Origin: Alphaproteobacteria bacterium
GTDB lineage: Bacteria > Pseudomonadota > Alphaproteobacteria > Caulobacterales > Parvularculaceae
Assembly (NCBI GenBank): GCA_030426465.1
Contig: JAUHYK010000032.1
Location: forward strand, 1 to 43,875
Direction of reading: 5' to 3'
DNA: 43,875 bases
Of the stretch, positions 8,129 to 15,608 are shown in pieces (the first letter of the stretch is position 1; every line of letters begins with the position of its first letter). The position numbers and the translations under genes were made by a program. Below the pieces are notes generated by a model. It saw only the letters and a list, made by a program, of their open reading frames with translations, was not told where the DNA came from and did not search any database.

Positions 8129-9036
8129 GATCGATCGGCCAGGTGAAACGTTGACTTGATGTCCGGTTCGCCGTCGCAGACGACAGAGCCATTGCGCACG
8201 AGCCGGATCAGATGGGCAAGGACGTTCAGCGCCGCGGCGCCGTGCAGTCGCTTGTCCACATCGGCGTAAAGGGCCGCCGTGATGTCCTTGATGTTGTCAC
8301 GGCCCCGTTTCAGCTGCTCGATAATTTGCGCATCGCGCATCAGGCGATGGGTTTTGACCGCGCGCACAAAACGCTTGGGATTGTGAATAGGCGCGCCATG
8401 GGTCGGGAAATAAATTTCGTCTTCGCGCGCGAGGAGTTTATCGAGGCTTTGGATATAAGCGCTCATATCGCCGTCGGGCGGCGCCACCACCGTGGTCGCC
8501 CAACCCATCATGTGATCGCCGGTGAACAGCGCCTTTTGGTCGGGCAGGGCGAAGCAGAGATGATTGGAGAGATGGCCGGGCGTGTGGACAGCTTCAATGC
8601 GCCAATTCGGGCCTTCAATTACGGCGCCGTCGCCGATGGTCTCATCCGGCGCGTATGAGTAGTCGGCGCCTTCGTCGAGCGCCGGCGCGTCATGTTTTTT
8701 ATCGCGCACCGGATGAGCGCCGAAACCGATGAGCGGAGCGCCGGTCGCCGCCGCGAACTTCATCGCAAGGCCGCAATGGTCGAGATGGGTGTGGGTGATG
8801 AGGATATGGGTCACCCGCTCGCCGTCGATTGTTTTCATCAAGGCTTCTAGATGCGCGTCGTCATTGGGGCCCGGATCGATGACCGCAATGTCGCCCTCAC
8901 CGATGATATAGGTCCCGCTGCCTGTGTAGGTGTAGGGGCCCGGATTGTTGGCGATGACGCGGCGGACCCCGGGCGCGACCCTATCGGCGACGCCGGGCGT
9001 GAAATGAATATCTTTGACGAAAGGGATTGCAGCCAT
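8125..9036 (-). CDS. MBL-fold metallo-hydrolase (LACTB2/glyoxalase II-like)
   Basis: The 303-residue sequence carries the metallo-beta-lactamase metal motif THTHLDH (His82, His84, Asp86, His87), a later His in HTPGHLSNHL and Asp in FTGDHMMGW, and a C-terminal winged-helix-like tail seen in LACTB2-type members. It is a cytosolic hydrolase; thioester, RNA and lactone substrates all occur in the family, and the sequence does not choose among them. It is the first gene of the minus-strand group MBL - kinase - PLP enzyme - NhaC. The Shine-Dalgarno sequence is weak. Confidence 0.88.
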   Translation of the reverse strand: MAAIPFVKDIHFTPGVADRVAPGVRRVIANNPGPYTYTGSGTYIIGEGDIAVIDPGPNDDAHLEALMKTIDGERVTHILITHTHLDHCGLAMKFAAATGAPLIGFGAHPVRDKKHDAPALDEGADYSYAPDETIGDGAVIEGPNWRIEAVHTPGHLSNHLCFALPDQKALFTGDHMMGWATTVVAPPDGDMSAYIQSLDKLLAREDEIYFPTHGAPIHNPKRFVRAVKTHRLMRDAQIIEQLKRGRDNIKDITAALYADVDKRLHGAAALNVLAHLIRLVRNGSVVCDGEPDIKSTFHLADRS

Positions 9037-9082
9037 GACGACTGTCTAGTCCGATCTTTCACAAAAGGCGAAAGATTCTCTG

Positions 9083-10018
9083 CTACTCGGCGAGTTTGGC
9101 GTCAATGGCGGCGGCGAACGCCTCGGCCAGAGCGCGCATGGCGGTAAGCTTGTCCTGGCCGCGCATGGCGGCGGGCGGGCCCATATCGGTTTTGTTGGCG
9201 TCAACGATATAGATGCGCCCGTCATGGCGGTCGCGCAGGATATCGAGCCCGCCATAATCGAGATGCATGGCGGCGGCGAAGGCGGCGATCTTTTCCTGCT
9301 CAGTGCGCGATAGCATGGCGTCAATCGGCGCCAGATCGACCCGGTGATTGTCATTGGTGAAGCGCAGCGCCCGGGTGCGCTTCTTCAAAAAGACATACGG
9401 TGTGGTGCGCCCGCCGACGACCGGCGTTCTGATGTCTACATGTTCCTTGCCGTCAAAGGTATTCTCGATGATGCGTTGATAGACGTAACCGGGTTTCGCC
9501 GCTGTGATCGGGCCCTCGATCTTTCGCCCGTCATGCTTGCCGTTGAGTTCGGATTTCTCAACCATCACGCCGCGATGCGTTGTCGGGTCGACTTCGAGGC
9601 TGTAGCCGAAGACTTCTTCGAAAATGCGAGCCACGACGCTTTTGCGAATGTCGAAGCAATTCACATTAAAGGCGGGTTTGGCCGTCGGGATCGTACGCGG
9701 CGCGGTCAGGAATTCGCAGTCCTCAAAATAGAAATGGAGGTCGGCGTCAGCCGGATCGTCGACGATCTTTACATCCGCAAGCTGACATACCGGCCAGATG
9801 GCGTAATAGGAGCGCGGCTTTTTCGGGAAGAAAGAAATTTTCGCCCGTGGCTCGCGTCCGCGCACCATGCGCGTGGCGCGCAGGGCGTTCACGAACCAGA
9901 CAAAGCTGGCGATGCGAAACGCGTCTCTGGCGAAATCGCCATTCAACGGAATCTGCGCGCCCGTCTCGGTGGCGACCAGCTGATTACCGTTAATTTTGAA
10001 CTCGCCGAAAATGGACAT
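9083..10018 (-). CDS. Uncharacterised protein with ATP-grasp-like C-terminus
   Basis: I do not recognise a named family in this 311-residue protein. The C-terminal part has features of an ATP-grasp fold: a Lys-bearing strand (YVFLKKRTRALRF) and a metal-ligand segment, GGLDILRDR followed by IYIVDANKTDMGPP, where Asp and Asn would coordinate Mg-ATP. The N-terminal half contains FPKKPRSYYAIWP and FNVNCFDIRKS. The ATG at 10018 is preferred over a TTG at 10078. The start region is separated from the exported-protein gene on the opposite strand by 134 bases, so the two are divergent. A carboxylate-amine ligase reaction would be expected if the fold is right, but that is inference. Confidence 0.68.
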   Translation of the reverse strand: MSIFGEFKINGNQLVATETGAQIPLNGDFARDAFRIASFVWFVNALRATRMVRGREPRAKISFFPKKPRSYYAIWPVCQLADVKIVDDPADADLHFYFEDCEFLTAPRTIPTAKPAFNVNCFDIRKSVVARIFEEVFGYSLEVDPTTHRGVMVEKSELNGKHDGRKIEGPITAAKPGYVYQRIIENTFDGKEHVDIRTPVVGGRTTPYVFLKKRTRALRFTNDNHRVDLAPIDAMLSRTEQEKIAAFAAAMHLDYGGLDILRDRHDGRIYIVDANKTDMGPPAAMRGQDKLTAMRALAEAFAAAIDAKLAE

Positions 10019-10152
10019 TGCGTTCCGCCCGAACCGCCCCAACCGCGGCACTGAACATGGCTTTTCCTGTGATGACAAGGAAATAACATGGCTGTGAGGC
10101 GCAGAAATCGTGATCTTTCGATAAACGGCGCGGCTTTTGCGACGGGTCGCGC

Positions 10153-10500
10153 ATGTGTGCCGTTCGTAAACAGATCGTTAATTTCATCGCCGCAGGTCTC
10201 ATGGCCGGGTTTACCCTGCCAGCTGCGGCGCAGGGCGACGCTCATAGCGCCGGCGCCGTCACCATTGGCGACGGGTCAGGCGGGGTGACGGATCGCGCCT
10301 TTGTTGCTGCGCCGCCGAACTATCTCTATGTGGTCGAAAAAGAGCGGGGCAGTTTTCTCGACTGCGGCGAAGGCCAGGACGGCCGCGCTACCGACGAGGA
10401 TGGCCGGGACATGGCGATTTTGCGCTGCGGCGTTACGCTTACGGAAACCGTCGTCATTCCTGCGGCGGCGACAAGCGCGCGCATCATCATCCACTACTAG
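10153..10500 (+). CDS. Small exported protein, function unknown
   Basis: The 115-residue sequence begins with a signal peptide (residues 1-27: short basic n-region, hydrophobic core, AAA before QGD). The mature part is small and beta-rich, with two cysteines (LDCGEG and LRCGVT) that could pair in the periplasm. No family is recognised. No good Shine-Dalgarno site precedes the ATG. It converges with the TIMP-like gene: 8 bases separate its stop from that gene's stop. Confidence 0.55.
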   Translation: MCAVRKQIVNFIAAGLMAGFTLPAAAQGDAHSAGAVTIGDGSGGVTDRAFVAAPPNYLYVVEKERGSFLDCGEGQDGRATDEDGRDMAILRCGVTLTETVVIPAAATSARIIIHY

Positions 10501-10508
10501 TAAACGCT

Positions 10509-10883
10509 TCAGCTGTTCATCAGGCAGCTGTCTGTTTCCAGCTCGCCTTTATCATCACGGCGCGCATAGACTTTATATTTCTTGCCATAGTCAAACGACA
10601 CGCCGCACGCATCCTCGCTGATATTATGCCAGACGGGCGTGCGTCCGGAAATGGATGAATCGCTCGATGAGTTGACGTCGAAGATGGTCGCCATTCGGTC
10701 CTCGACGGAACGCTTGTCCGCGCCGAGGATGACTTTGGCGTCGATTACAAAACCGCTGAGCGTGACGTCGGGCGAGACGGAAGCAGGACAAGTGCAGTCA
10801 GAGAGTTTCTTGACCACTGGCGGCGCGGTGTAAGCATCCGAGCCTTGCACCATCATGGTGAGCGCTAACGCAAAACCAATCAT
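10509..10883 (-). CDS. Secreted TIMP/netrin (NTR)-like domain protein
   Basis: The 124-residue protein has a signal peptide with likely cleavage near residue 17 (GSDA). The mature part carries Cys30-Thr-Cys32, the strand FVIDAKVIL, Cys93 in SEDACGVSF, KKYKVYA, and Cys120 near the C-terminus. This matches the N-terminal domain of tissue inhibitors of metalloproteinases (starting CTC, LVIRAK, SVCG, TTC) and NTR domains, and the cysteines would pair 30-93 and 32-120. The third TIMP disulfide is absent. About 12 residues precede Cys30 in the mature protein, so the TIMP mechanism of zinc chelation by a free N-terminal Cys looks unavailable. The ATG at 10883 is chosen because the signal peptide begins there. 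Confidence 0.68.
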   Translation of the reverse strand: MIGFALALTMMVQGSDAYTAPPVVKKLSDCTCPASVSPDVTLSGFVIDAKVILGADKRSVEDRMATIFDVNSSSDSSISGRTPVWHNISEDACGVSFDYGKKYKVYARRDDKGELETDSCLMNS

Positions 10884-10912
10884 ACTGAAGCGTCTTTCTC
10901 TTTCGTCTCTAT

Positions 10913-11353
10913 CTATGCGCCGCCGCAAAGGGACTGAAGCGCTGGCGCGTGGCCTGAAATATCGTAACCCGCCGCGGCCGCTTCGGCGATGATCTGTTCC
11001 GGCGCCCGGCCCGCCGAGGCCTCGAGATAGGCGCGCAGGATCGTCGACCGGGTTCCGGTCCGGCAAAAGGCCAAGGCTTTGCCGTCGCCATTGTCATCTA
11101 ACGCTTTTTTGAGGGCGGAAATATGGCTTGGGGTGATGCCGCGTCCATCCACGGGAATGTGAACATAAGAGACCCCTGCGGCGGCGGCGGCGCGGGCGAG
11201 GTCGTCGCTTTTCGGCTGGCCTAAAGCCTCACCATCGGGGCGGTTGTTAATGATAAGGCTGACGCCCTCACTTGCTGCGAGGGCGGCGTCGCCGGGGGCG
11301 ATCTGCTGCGTCACCAGGAACCGGTCCGTGAGGGGAATGAATTTTTCAGTCAT
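10913..11353 (-). CDS. DUF442/TIGR01244-type phosphatase-like protein
   Basis: The 146-residue sequence fits the DUF442 (beta-lactamase-hydrolase-like, Blh) domain: an N-terminal FLVTQQIAPGD, the strand LIINNRPDGEA, and an active-site loop FCRTGTRS with Cys97 and Arg102 (Cys-x4-Arg, one shorter than classical tyrosine phosphatases). Family members occur alone or fused to metallo-hydrolases and are linked to sulfide detoxification or phosphatase activity. It is cytosolic. The ATG at 11353 is preferred over an upstream ATG at 11434, which would overlap the divergent VOC gene. The gene ends 29 bases before the TIMP-like gene starts and may share its transcript. Confidence 0.82.
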   Translation of the reverse strand: MTEKFIPLTDRFLVTQQIAPGDAALAASEGVSLIINNRPDGEALGQPKSDDLARAAAAAGVSYVHIPVDGRGITPSHISALKKALDDNGDGKALAFCRTGTRSTILRAYLEASAGRAPEQIIAEAAAAGYDISGHAPALQSLCGGA

Positions 11354-11432
11354 TGAGCGCGATGTTTTCCCGTGTAAAAAGTCTTGGCCGCGCGGCGGAA
11401 AAGCCCGGCGCGCTTTCGGGAGGTATATAGTC

Positions 11433-11852
11433 ATGACCGCGCCCTTGTTCCACCTCGCGATCCCGGTTGACGATCTTGTCGCAGCTGAGGCGTTTTATGG
11501 CGAGGTGTTTGGCTGCCCTCGCGGGCGGCGTTCCGACAGCTGGATCGATTTCGACTTTTTCGGCCATCAGCTGGTGACGCATCTCGCCCCGGAGGAATGC
11601 GGGCGCGCCGCCGCCAATCAGGTCGACGGTAAGGATGTGCCGGTGAAGCATTTCGGCGTCATCCTAGACGGAAAGGCCTGGCGGGCGCTGGCGAACAAAT
11701 TGACGGCGGCGGGAGTCGATTTCGTGATCGACCCCTATGTGCGGTTTGAGGGCGAGCCGGGCGAACAGGGGACGTTCTTTCTTCTCGATCCTGCAGGCAA
11801 CGCGCTTGAGTTTAAATATTTCGATGACCCGAGCCGGTTGTTCGCAACCTGA
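11433..11852 (+). CDS. VOC-family protein (glyoxalase/dioxygenase superfamily)
   Basis: The 139 residues form one vicinal-oxygen-chelate domain: LFHLAIPVDDL with His7 as the first metal ligand, the paired repeat strand KHFGVIL, and DPAGNALEFKYF with Glu as the last ligand. Such proteins bind a divalent metal; their reactions range from glyoxalase to dioxygenase and to metal-free binding, and this one is not assignable. The GGGAGG 9 bases upstream fixes the start. It is divergent from the phosphatase-like gene, with an intervening region of 79 bases. Confidence 0.85.
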   Translation: MTAPLFHLAIPVDDLVAAEAFYGEVFGCPRGRRSDSWIDFDFFGHQLVTHLAPEECGRAAANQVDGKDVPVKHFGVILDGKAWRALANKLTAAGVDFVIDPYVRFEGEPGEQGTFFLLDPAGNALEFKYFDDPSRLFAT

Positions 11853-11904
11853 CGGGTCGCGCCGACGTAAACATGTGCGCGAGCCTTTCGGCTATTTCCC
11901 AAGG

Positions 11905-12009
11905 TTAGTCGTCGTCTCCGATGTCGCCCAGCGACCGGATTGCAACCCATATATTCCAGAGTACGAAGACAACCAGCAGGAAGAAGATCAGAAACTGCCA
12001 GAATGTCAT
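11905..12009 (-). CDS. Predicted 34-residue single-pass membrane microprotein
   Basis: From the ATG at 12009 the frame gives 34 residues: a strongly hydrophobic span (residues 5-24, rich in Phe, Leu and Val) followed by a short tail ending in three aspartates. The pattern, membrane helix plus acidic tail, is typical of small inner-membrane proteins rather than chance sequence. No clear Shine-Dalgarno sequence is visible, and a longer version from 12096 is possible but would add an odd N-terminus. It is short and has no recognised family, so this is a tentative call. Confidence 0.38.
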   Translation of the reverse strand: MTFWQFLIFFLLVVFVLWNIWVAIRSLGDIGDDD

Positions 12010-12083
12010 AATGTCAAATATATGGGCGTGAAGACGTCCATATACAAATGAAATCGGCTGACGGTTAAGGGGCGCGCGGTTTT

Positions 12084-12695
12084 GTGAACAATCCACCCAG
12101 CAACGCCGGATATGCGCAAGAGGCTGAGGATCTGCTTCAGCGCTATGAGGCTTTTTCTTTTGAGGAGGTGCATGAGCCGGTCATGCATCTTTTGCCCCAG
12201 ACGCCGCAGCGGGTTCTGGAACTCGGCGCCGGAACCGGCAGGGACGCCGCCGCCTTTGCAAGGCGTGGTCATAAAGTGACGGCGGTGGAGCCTACATCGG
12301 CTTTGCGCGTACCTGCGATGGCGTTGCACCGCGAGCCCGGTATTGAGTGGATCGATGACAGTCTGCCTGCGCTGACGGCGTTAAAGGGACGCAGCGGCGC
12401 ATTCGACCTTGTCATGCTGACAGCGGTATGGATGCACCTCGATGCGAAGGAACGCGCCGAAGGCATGGGCGTGCTTGCGCGGCTTGCGGCCCCCGGCGCC
12501 AAGATTATTTTCCTGTTGCGCCACGGGCCGGTTCCCGAAGGACGGCGCATGTTTGATGTTAGCGGCGAGGAAACAGCCGCGCTTGGAGCGCCTTACGGTT
12601 TGCGCCCAATCTTGAGCGTGCGTCATGGCGCACTGTCAGAAAGCAATCAAAAGGCTGGAGTGACCTGGACGCGGCTTGCACTGACGAAAGCGTAA
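12084..12695 (+). CDS. Class I SAM-dependent methyltransferase
   Basis: This 203-residue protein contains the SAM-binding motif I VLELGAGTGRDAAAF (residues 44-58), an acidic strand end in VTAVEP (motif II) and FDLVMLTAVWMHL (post-II/III). Together these define a Rossmann-fold class I methyltransferase. The substrate is not evident; size and lack of extra domains fit a small-molecule methylase. The start is GTG at 12084. The stop is 9 bases from the stop of the convergent amidohydrolase gene. Confidence 0.87.
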   Translation: MNNPPSNAGYAQEAEDLLQRYEAFSFEEVHEPVMHLLPQTPQRVLELGAGTGRDAAAFARRGHKVTAVEPTSALRVPAMALHREPGIEWIDDSLPALTALKGRSGAFDLVMLTAVWMHLDAKERAEGMGVLARLAAPGAKIIFLLRHGPVPEGRRMFDVSGEETAALGAPYGLRPILSVRHGALSESNQKAGVTWTRLALTKA

Positions 12696-12704
12696 GCTGA
12701 CCGG

Positions 12705-14387
12705 CTACTCCGCCCGGAAAATGACCTCGCCATCGACGACTGTCATCACAGGCTTCGCGGTGAGGATTTCACTTTCAGGGATGGTCATAAGGTCTTTTGA
12801 AAAGACGGTGAAGTCGGCGCGCTTGCCGGGCTCGATGGTGCCGAGCAGGTCTTCCTGAAAAGAGGCGTAGGCGGGCCAGATCGTAAACATCTTCAAGGCT
12901 TCGATGCGCGACACGGCCTGGTCCGGGCGCCAGTTCTCGTCCTGATAGCCATTAAGGCCGCGCCGGGCGACGGCGGCGTAAAATTCGATCAACGGATCGC
13001 CGCGCTCCACCGGCGCATCGGAGCCGCCGGCAATGATCGAACCGGCGTCAATCAGCGAGCGCCAGGGATAGGCGCCGTCAAGCCGGTCAGTTCCCAGTCG
13101 GTCCACGGCGAAGAAGAGGTCGCCAATGGCGTGGCTCGGCTGCATGGACGGGATGACGCCAAGCTCGGCGTAGCGGGGAATATCCTCTGTGCGCAGAATT
13201 TGCGTGTGCTCGTCGCGCCAGCGCAGGTCGGTTTTTTCGGGATGTGCGGCGAACGTTTCTTCATACCAGTCGAGGAGAAGCTTGTTGCCGCGATCGCCGA
13301 TGGCGTGCGTGTTGACCTGAACGCCGGCTTCGATCGCCTTGTTCAAAACCGGCATGGCTTCCTCCTTTTTCATCAGGAGGAGCCCGTTTGTGTCCGGCCG
13401 GTCGGAGTAGGGTTCCGACAGCGCAGCCCCGCGCGAGCCGAGCGCGCCGTCCATGTAAAGCTTGATGGCGCGGGTGATCACATGACCGTTGTCGCTGGCG
13501 CGCGGCCCGCTTTCGATCAGCGCGTCGAGGCCCGGCGGATCGATGGAATTATAGACCCGCAGCTTCAGGGAGCCGTCGTCGGATAGCGTTTCGATCATGC
13601 CTACATTCGCCGGATCGACGGACATGGCGTGAATGCCGGTCCAGCCATGGCTTGTGTAAACTTCCGACGCTTTTGCGTAGCCCTCTCGCTTTTTCGCTTC
13701 GCTCGTCTCGCCGAAGAGGTCGCGCACAAGTCCCTGGGCCATGTCGATGAGAATGCCGGTGGCGCGCCCGGCGGCGTCGCGTTCGATCTTGCCGCCGTCC
13801 GGGTCAGGCGTCTCATCGGTAATGCCGGCGGCGTCGAGTGCGGCCGAATTGGCGACGAGCGCGTGGCCGTCGGCCCGGGTGAGGAGCACCGGATTGTCGG
13901 GACTCACGGGATCGAGGTCGTCGCGCGCAGGCATCCGGCCTTCAGGCCAGCCGGTCTCAATCCAGCCGCGCCCGTAAACCGTTTCGCCTTCGCCGGCTTC
14001 CTGCACATTCGCCTCGACGATGGAAACGAGCTCGGCGATTGACGCCACGCCCTCAAGATTGAGTGTGAGTTCGCGCATGCCGATGCCCAGAAGGTGGGCG
14101 TGGGCGTCTGTGAAGCCCGGGAACATGGCCGCGCCATCAAGGTCGATTATTTCGGGATTGTCCCCAGCGCCGGCGATCACAAGCTCGTGGGAGCCGACCG
14201 CGAGAATGACGCCCTGCGAAATCGCGACCGCTTCCGCCGGGCTTGCGCCGTCAACGCCTGTATAGACTGGCCCCCCGGTAAAGACGGTGATTTTTGCGTC
14301 ATTAGCGGGAAGCGGAGCGCTTTCGCGCGCGCATCCGGCGAGAAAAAGCGCACACAGTGCAGGAAGCAGGGTGAATATCTGTGGCAT
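12705..14387 (-). CDS. Amidohydrolase-family (YtcJ-like) lipoprotein
   Basis: The 560-residue product starts at ATG 14387 with AGGAG about 9 bases upstream. Residues 1-19 form a lipoprotein signal (ALFLAGC, lipidated Cys19), so it is anchored in the envelope and faces the periplasm. The rest is an Amidohydro_3 TIM barrel: FPGFTDAHAHLLG (metal-binding His-x-His), HAIGDRG and DEHTQIL (further His ligands), and GGSDAPVE (catalytic Asp). Relatives hydrolyse N-substituted formamides and related amides, but the substrate is unknown. The envelope location is common among such alphaproteobacterial YtcJ homologues. Confidence 0.87.
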   Translation of the reverse strand: MPQIFTLLPALCALFLAGCARESAPLPANDAKITVFTGGPVYTGVDGASPAEAVAISQGVILAVGSHELVIAGAGDNPEIIDLDGAAMFPGFTDAHAHLLGIGMRELTLNLEGVASIAELVSIVEANVQEAGEGETVYGRGWIETGWPEGRMPARDDLDPVSPDNPVLLTRADGHALVANSAALDAAGITDETPDPDGGKIERDAAGRATGILIDMAQGLVRDLFGETSEAKKREGYAKASEVYTSHGWTGIHAMSVDPANVGMIETLSDDGSLKLRVYNSIDPPGLDALIESGPRASDNGHVITRAIKLYMDGALGSRGAALSEPYSDRPDTNGLLLMKKEEAMPVLNKAIEAGVQVNTHAIGDRGNKLLLDWYEETFAAHPEKTDLRWRDEHTQILRTEDIPRYAELGVIPSMQPSHAIGDLFFAVDRLGTDRLDGAYPWRSLIDAGSIIAGGSDAPVERGDPLIEFYAAVARRGLNGYQDENWRPDQAVSRIEALKMFTIWPAYASFQEDLLGTIEPGKRADFTVFSKDLMTIPESEILTAKPVMTVVDGEVIFRAE

Positions 14388-14750
14388 GAGAGGGGCTCCT
14401 GACAGGAAAATGACCGGTGTGCGAGTGCGCAACAAAGGTCTATCCCGGGTCACTGGGCGCGGCAATCGTCAGGCGTCGAATCGGCCGCCTTCGAAAAGAG
14501 CACAACCGGCGAAAAATTCCCAAATTGCAGGTGGTTATGGTTAACGACGGTCGGAAAATACACGCTATAGGGGAATTCTCCAGGCGGAATGCTCTAGCGT
14601 GTTGCAATGCAGCACTTTTTTTGGGTTAACCCGTACTAATTCAATTGACAATTTGCATAAAATTGGGAGATTGAGGCCCATCGTTAAAAGAGTTTTAACG
14701 ATGCGACTTCCGGCGTTTCCCGGATCTAGTTTTGAGTGGGGGACTACACC
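14388..14750. other. Regulatory intergenic region between divergent genes
   Basis: This 363-base gap holds no gene. It separates the amidohydrolase lipoprotein (-) from the CTERM protein (+) and is AT-richer than its surroundings on the right-hand side. It contains a TTGACA at 14645-14650, a palindrome GGGTTAACCC at 14623-14632 and the CtrA-type box listed separately. No RNA gene is visible. Confidence 0.7.
14680..14702. promoter_or_regulatory. CtrA-type box inside a perfect 23-bp palindrome
   Basis: ATCGTTAAAA and TTTTAACGAT are exact inverted repeats around a 3-base centre. Inside, 14684-14698 is TTAA-N7-TTAA, the full alphaproteobacterial CtrA consensus. It lies 49 bases before the start of the CTERM-protein gene, so CtrA could activate or repress it. 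A second weaker half-site, TTAA-N7-TAAT, is at 14626-14640. CtrA binding is inference from the motif. Confidence 0.65.
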
Positions 14751-15464
14751 ATGAAAACCCTTCGTTATCTTGCAGCCGCTGCACTGGCTGTGGGCTTTAT
14801 GGCAGCGCCGGCGAATGCAACAACTTTCGTATTCAAGGGCGATGGCAACAATGTAACTCCTGACAACGTCGCGAACGTCAACAGCACGTGCGCGTCTTCG
14901 GGAGACCTTTGCACAATCGATCACGTTGAGGGCTTCGAGTATTCGAAAGACTCAGTGGTCGTCGATGTCTACACCTATGCTGGCGTGACGACGCAGGACG
15001 ACGCAAATGCGAACAACGCGACGCGTCTTATCCAGGACATCAACCCTGGCGACTCCGGCCTTGGCGCTTGGTCAGAAGACGACACGTCTGACGATCAGAC
15101 CCAGTTCGATTCACGCGAAGCTATCCGCTTTGTCTTCGACAACTACTACACGATCAACGACGTCGAATTTAACCGCGGCGGCGACACCAACTGCTCGACG
15201 CCTGCGAACGAAGGCGATTGCGGTTCGTTCCAGCTGTTCGTTGACGGCGTGGACATGGGCGTCATCGTTCTCGGCAGCGTTGTCGACATGATCCCGAGCC
15301 TCGGCTTTGGTAAGGACTTCCTCCTTATCGCTCTGACCGAAGGCAACGGCTTCACGATTGCTCAGCTGACTGTCAGCGACGTACCGGTTCCGGCTGCGCT
15401 TCCGCTGCTTCTGTCCGGCCTTGCAGGTCTTGGCTTCGCTTCGCGTCGCCGGAAAACTGCATAA
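14751..15464 (+). CDS. VPLPA-CTERM-like exported protein (exosortase substrate)
   Basis: The 237-residue protein has a signal peptide (residues 1-23, cleavage after ANA). Its last 26 residues read VPVPAALPLLLSGLAGLGFA followed by Arg-rich RRRKTA: a short proline motif, a membrane helix and a basic tail, the tripartite VPLPA-CTERM sorting signal recognised by alphaproteobacterial exosortases. The mature part is acidic, beta-rich and has two close Cys pairs (CASSGDLC and CSTPANEGDC). GGGGGA precedes the ATG. It should be anchored or released at the cell surface; the biological role is unknown. No exosortase gene is in the window. Confidence 0.85.
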   Translation: MKTLRYLAAAALAVGFMAAPANATTFVFKGDGNNVTPDNVANVNSTCASSGDLCTIDHVEGFEYSKDSVVVDVYTYAGVTTQDDANANNATRLIQDINPGDSGLGAWSEDDTSDDQTQFDSREAIRFVFDNYYTINDVEFNRGGDTNCSTPANEGDCGSFQLFVDGVDMGVIVLGSVVDMIPSLGFGKDFLLIALTEGNGFTIAQLTVSDVPVPAALPLLLSGLAGLGFASRRRKTA

Positions 15465-15488
15465 CGCACACAGCGTTCTATAGAATTG

Positions 15489-15519
15489 AAAAAGCCGGCC
15501 TTCATGGCCGGCTTTTTTG
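15489..15519 (+). terminator. Rho-independent terminator of the CTERM gene
   Basis: The stem AAGCCGGCC / GGCCGGCTT closes a 5-base loop (TTCAT) and is followed by a T-run, starting 24 bases after the stop codon. An A-run on the left could let it also act on transcripts coming from the minus-strand side. Confidence 0.9.
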
Positions 15520-15608
15520 TGTCCTGTAGTCGGTGCGGTGGTGCTCCCAAAATGATTGCGTCTCGCGCAGATGAACAGCAACGCCGGGTCTACAGTTGTC
15601 GAAAGCGT

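Noticed and set aside
14623-14632. GGGTTAACCC palindrome in the CTERM promoter
   Set aside because: A 10-bp palindrome is not rare; it was kept only as a possible part of a weak CtrA site, not as a separate operator.
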